This document shows, piece after piece, positions 5,620-6,206 of a stretch of DNA of 6,206 nucleotides. The stretch is taken from contig JAFXMJ010000199.1 of NCBI GenBank assembly GCA_017530465.1, forward strand, positions 1 through 6,206. Reading direction: 5' to 3'. Source of the stretch: Bacteroidales bacterium (GTDB taxonomy: Bacteria; Bacteroidota; Bacteroidia; Bacteroidales; UBA3824). Each line of letters begins with the position of its first letter. Position 1 is the first letter of the stretch. The position numbers were made by a program, and so were the translations under genes. The notes under the pieces were generated by a model. It made no database searches and was not told the origin of the DNA. It saw only the letters and a program-made list of their open reading frames with translations.

Positions 5620-5642
5620 GCAGGCGAGCCGCCTGCACTCCA
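5620..5642 (-). repeat. Inverted copy of the GGCTC-loop hairpin repeat
   Basis: Read on the minus strand, these 23 bases match 5515-5537 at 20 positions. They form the perfect hairpin GCAGGC-GAGCC-GCCTGC (5620-5636), followed by ACTCCA. Two of the three differences are a paired change in the stem (A-T in the plus-strand copy, G-C here). With the tandem units at 5496-5553 it brackets the cbp1 terminator, giving a 147-base element with inverted ends. It stops seven bases before the end of the DUF4421-like gene. Confidence 0.85.
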
Positions 5643-5649
5643 CCATCAA

Positions 5650-6206
5650 TCAAAACCAAAAACCGAAGAAAAACCTCGTGATATTTCTTGTAAACCTTGT
5701 TGACACGTTGCGGCGGTCGCCAAGCAGGGTGGCGTAAAGCACGTAGTCCATACCAATAAAACATCTCTGGAAATTGTACGACACGGCGGCGCGCCCCCAA
5801 ATGCAGAGGTCGCTGTAAGTGCGAGCCATAAACTGCTTGCCGGAAGTGGTCTTCACCTCGTTTTCTTCCCAAATCATAAATGTTGGAATCACTGAAAGGT
5901 GTATCAAAAATTTTTTCTTGGTAACGAAATTGTAGCCGTACCCCACTCCGAAACCGCCTGTTGACGACATCACATCAAAATCATGAGGTCCGGTGTGCAT
6001 TTTGGCAGAGGCATACGACGCGCCGAGCAACACACTGCCACAACTACGAATCTGTGTATAAGACTTGTCGAAGGCGGCAGGGAACGAAAATTTGGTATTG
6101 TTGAAGACATAATACACCGAAAACATCCTCATCTTGAAATCGATGTCGCCACGGTCGATGGAAAAAGAAGTGTCGGTGGCACAATAAAAATGAAAAAGAA
6201 AAAAAA
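5650..6206 (-). CDS. DUF4421-like outer-membrane protein, 5' truncated
   Basis: The frame runs open from the window edge to a TGA at 5652-5650, giving about 185 residues. The first internal Met (6132) is not the real start: upstream codons in the same frame read DTSFSIDRGDIDFK and join smoothly to MRMFSVYYVFNNTKFSFPA. That FSVYYVFNN-x-KFSxPAAF segment, a SCGSVLLGAS strand, the glycine-rich GGFGVGYGYNFV turn and alternating aromatic strands fit Bacteroidota DUF4421 proteins, which are predicted beta-barrels. The protein ends FFFGFWF; a C-terminal phenylalanine after an aromatic strand is the usual outer-membrane insertion signal. The N-terminal part and signal peptide lie outside the window. 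The last visible codons (FFLFHFYC) come from an A-rich stretch at the window edge and should be read cautiously. It converges on cbp1. Confidence 0.72.
   Translation of the reverse strand, partial: FFLFHFYCATDTSFSIDRGDIDFKMRMFSVYYVFNNTKFSFPAAFDKSYTQIRSCGSVLLGASYASAKMHTGPHDFDVMSSTGGFGVGYGYNFVTKKKFLIHLSVIPTFMIWEENEVKTTSGKQFMARTYSDLCIWGRAAVSYNFQRCFIGMDYVLYATLLGDRRNVSTRFTRNITRFFFGFWF

Noticed and set aside
5492..5872. Minus-strand open frame (126 codons) spanning the repeat region and the DUF4421-like 3' end
   Set aside because: It runs through palindromic repeats and a terminator, and overlaps a better supported beta-barrel frame.

Overview
The window looks like chromosomal DNA from a member of the Bacteroidales (phylum Bacteroidota). 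Supporting signs are a six-bladed beta-propeller lipoprotein with the G-x-GP-x-E hallmark, a Cbp1-type coiled-coil lipoprotein, a PepSY-like secreted protein, a DUF4421-like outer-membrane protein, TAnnTTTG -7 promoter boxes and A-rich leaders without clear Shine-Dalgarno sequences. The family or genus cannot be settled from the sequence alone.

Layout. Bases 1-127 hold the 3' end of a plus-strand NUDIX hydrolase gene, followed by a small hairpin repeat and a strong intrinsic terminator (160-211). A plus-strand beta-propeller lipoprotein gene (241-1512) comes next. It converges on a four-gene minus-strand operon, read from right to left: PepSY-like secreted protein (4479-4039), rsmI (4023-3307), a secreted DUF6973-like protein (3344-2664) and a CE2/SGNH-type carbohydrate esterase (2651-1569). 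The operon genes overlap by 38 nt or are spaced 12-15 nt apart, and share a good promoter at 4521-4555. Divergent from this operon is the Cbp1-family lipoprotein gene (4625-5491), which has codon use typical of high expression. It converges on a 5'-truncated DUF4421-like outer-membrane protein gene (5650-6206, minus strand).

Functional picture. Most products are exported: two lipoproteins, three proteins with type I signal peptides and one predicted beta-barrel. RsmI, an rRNA methyltransferase, is the exception, carried as a housekeeping gene inside the envelope operon. No mobile element, CRISPR array, RNA gene or defence system was seen.

The most interesting signal is intergenic. All three regions where a transcription unit ends carry short palindromes with 5-6 bp arms and a conserved 5-nt loop. 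There are two sequence families: loop ACAAG at 130-146 (degenerate, inverted), 1520-1534 and 1551-1565; loop GGCTC at 5521-5537 and, inverted, 5620-5636. In the second family the two copies differ by a compensatory A-T to G-C pair in the stem, which suggests the folded form is conserved.
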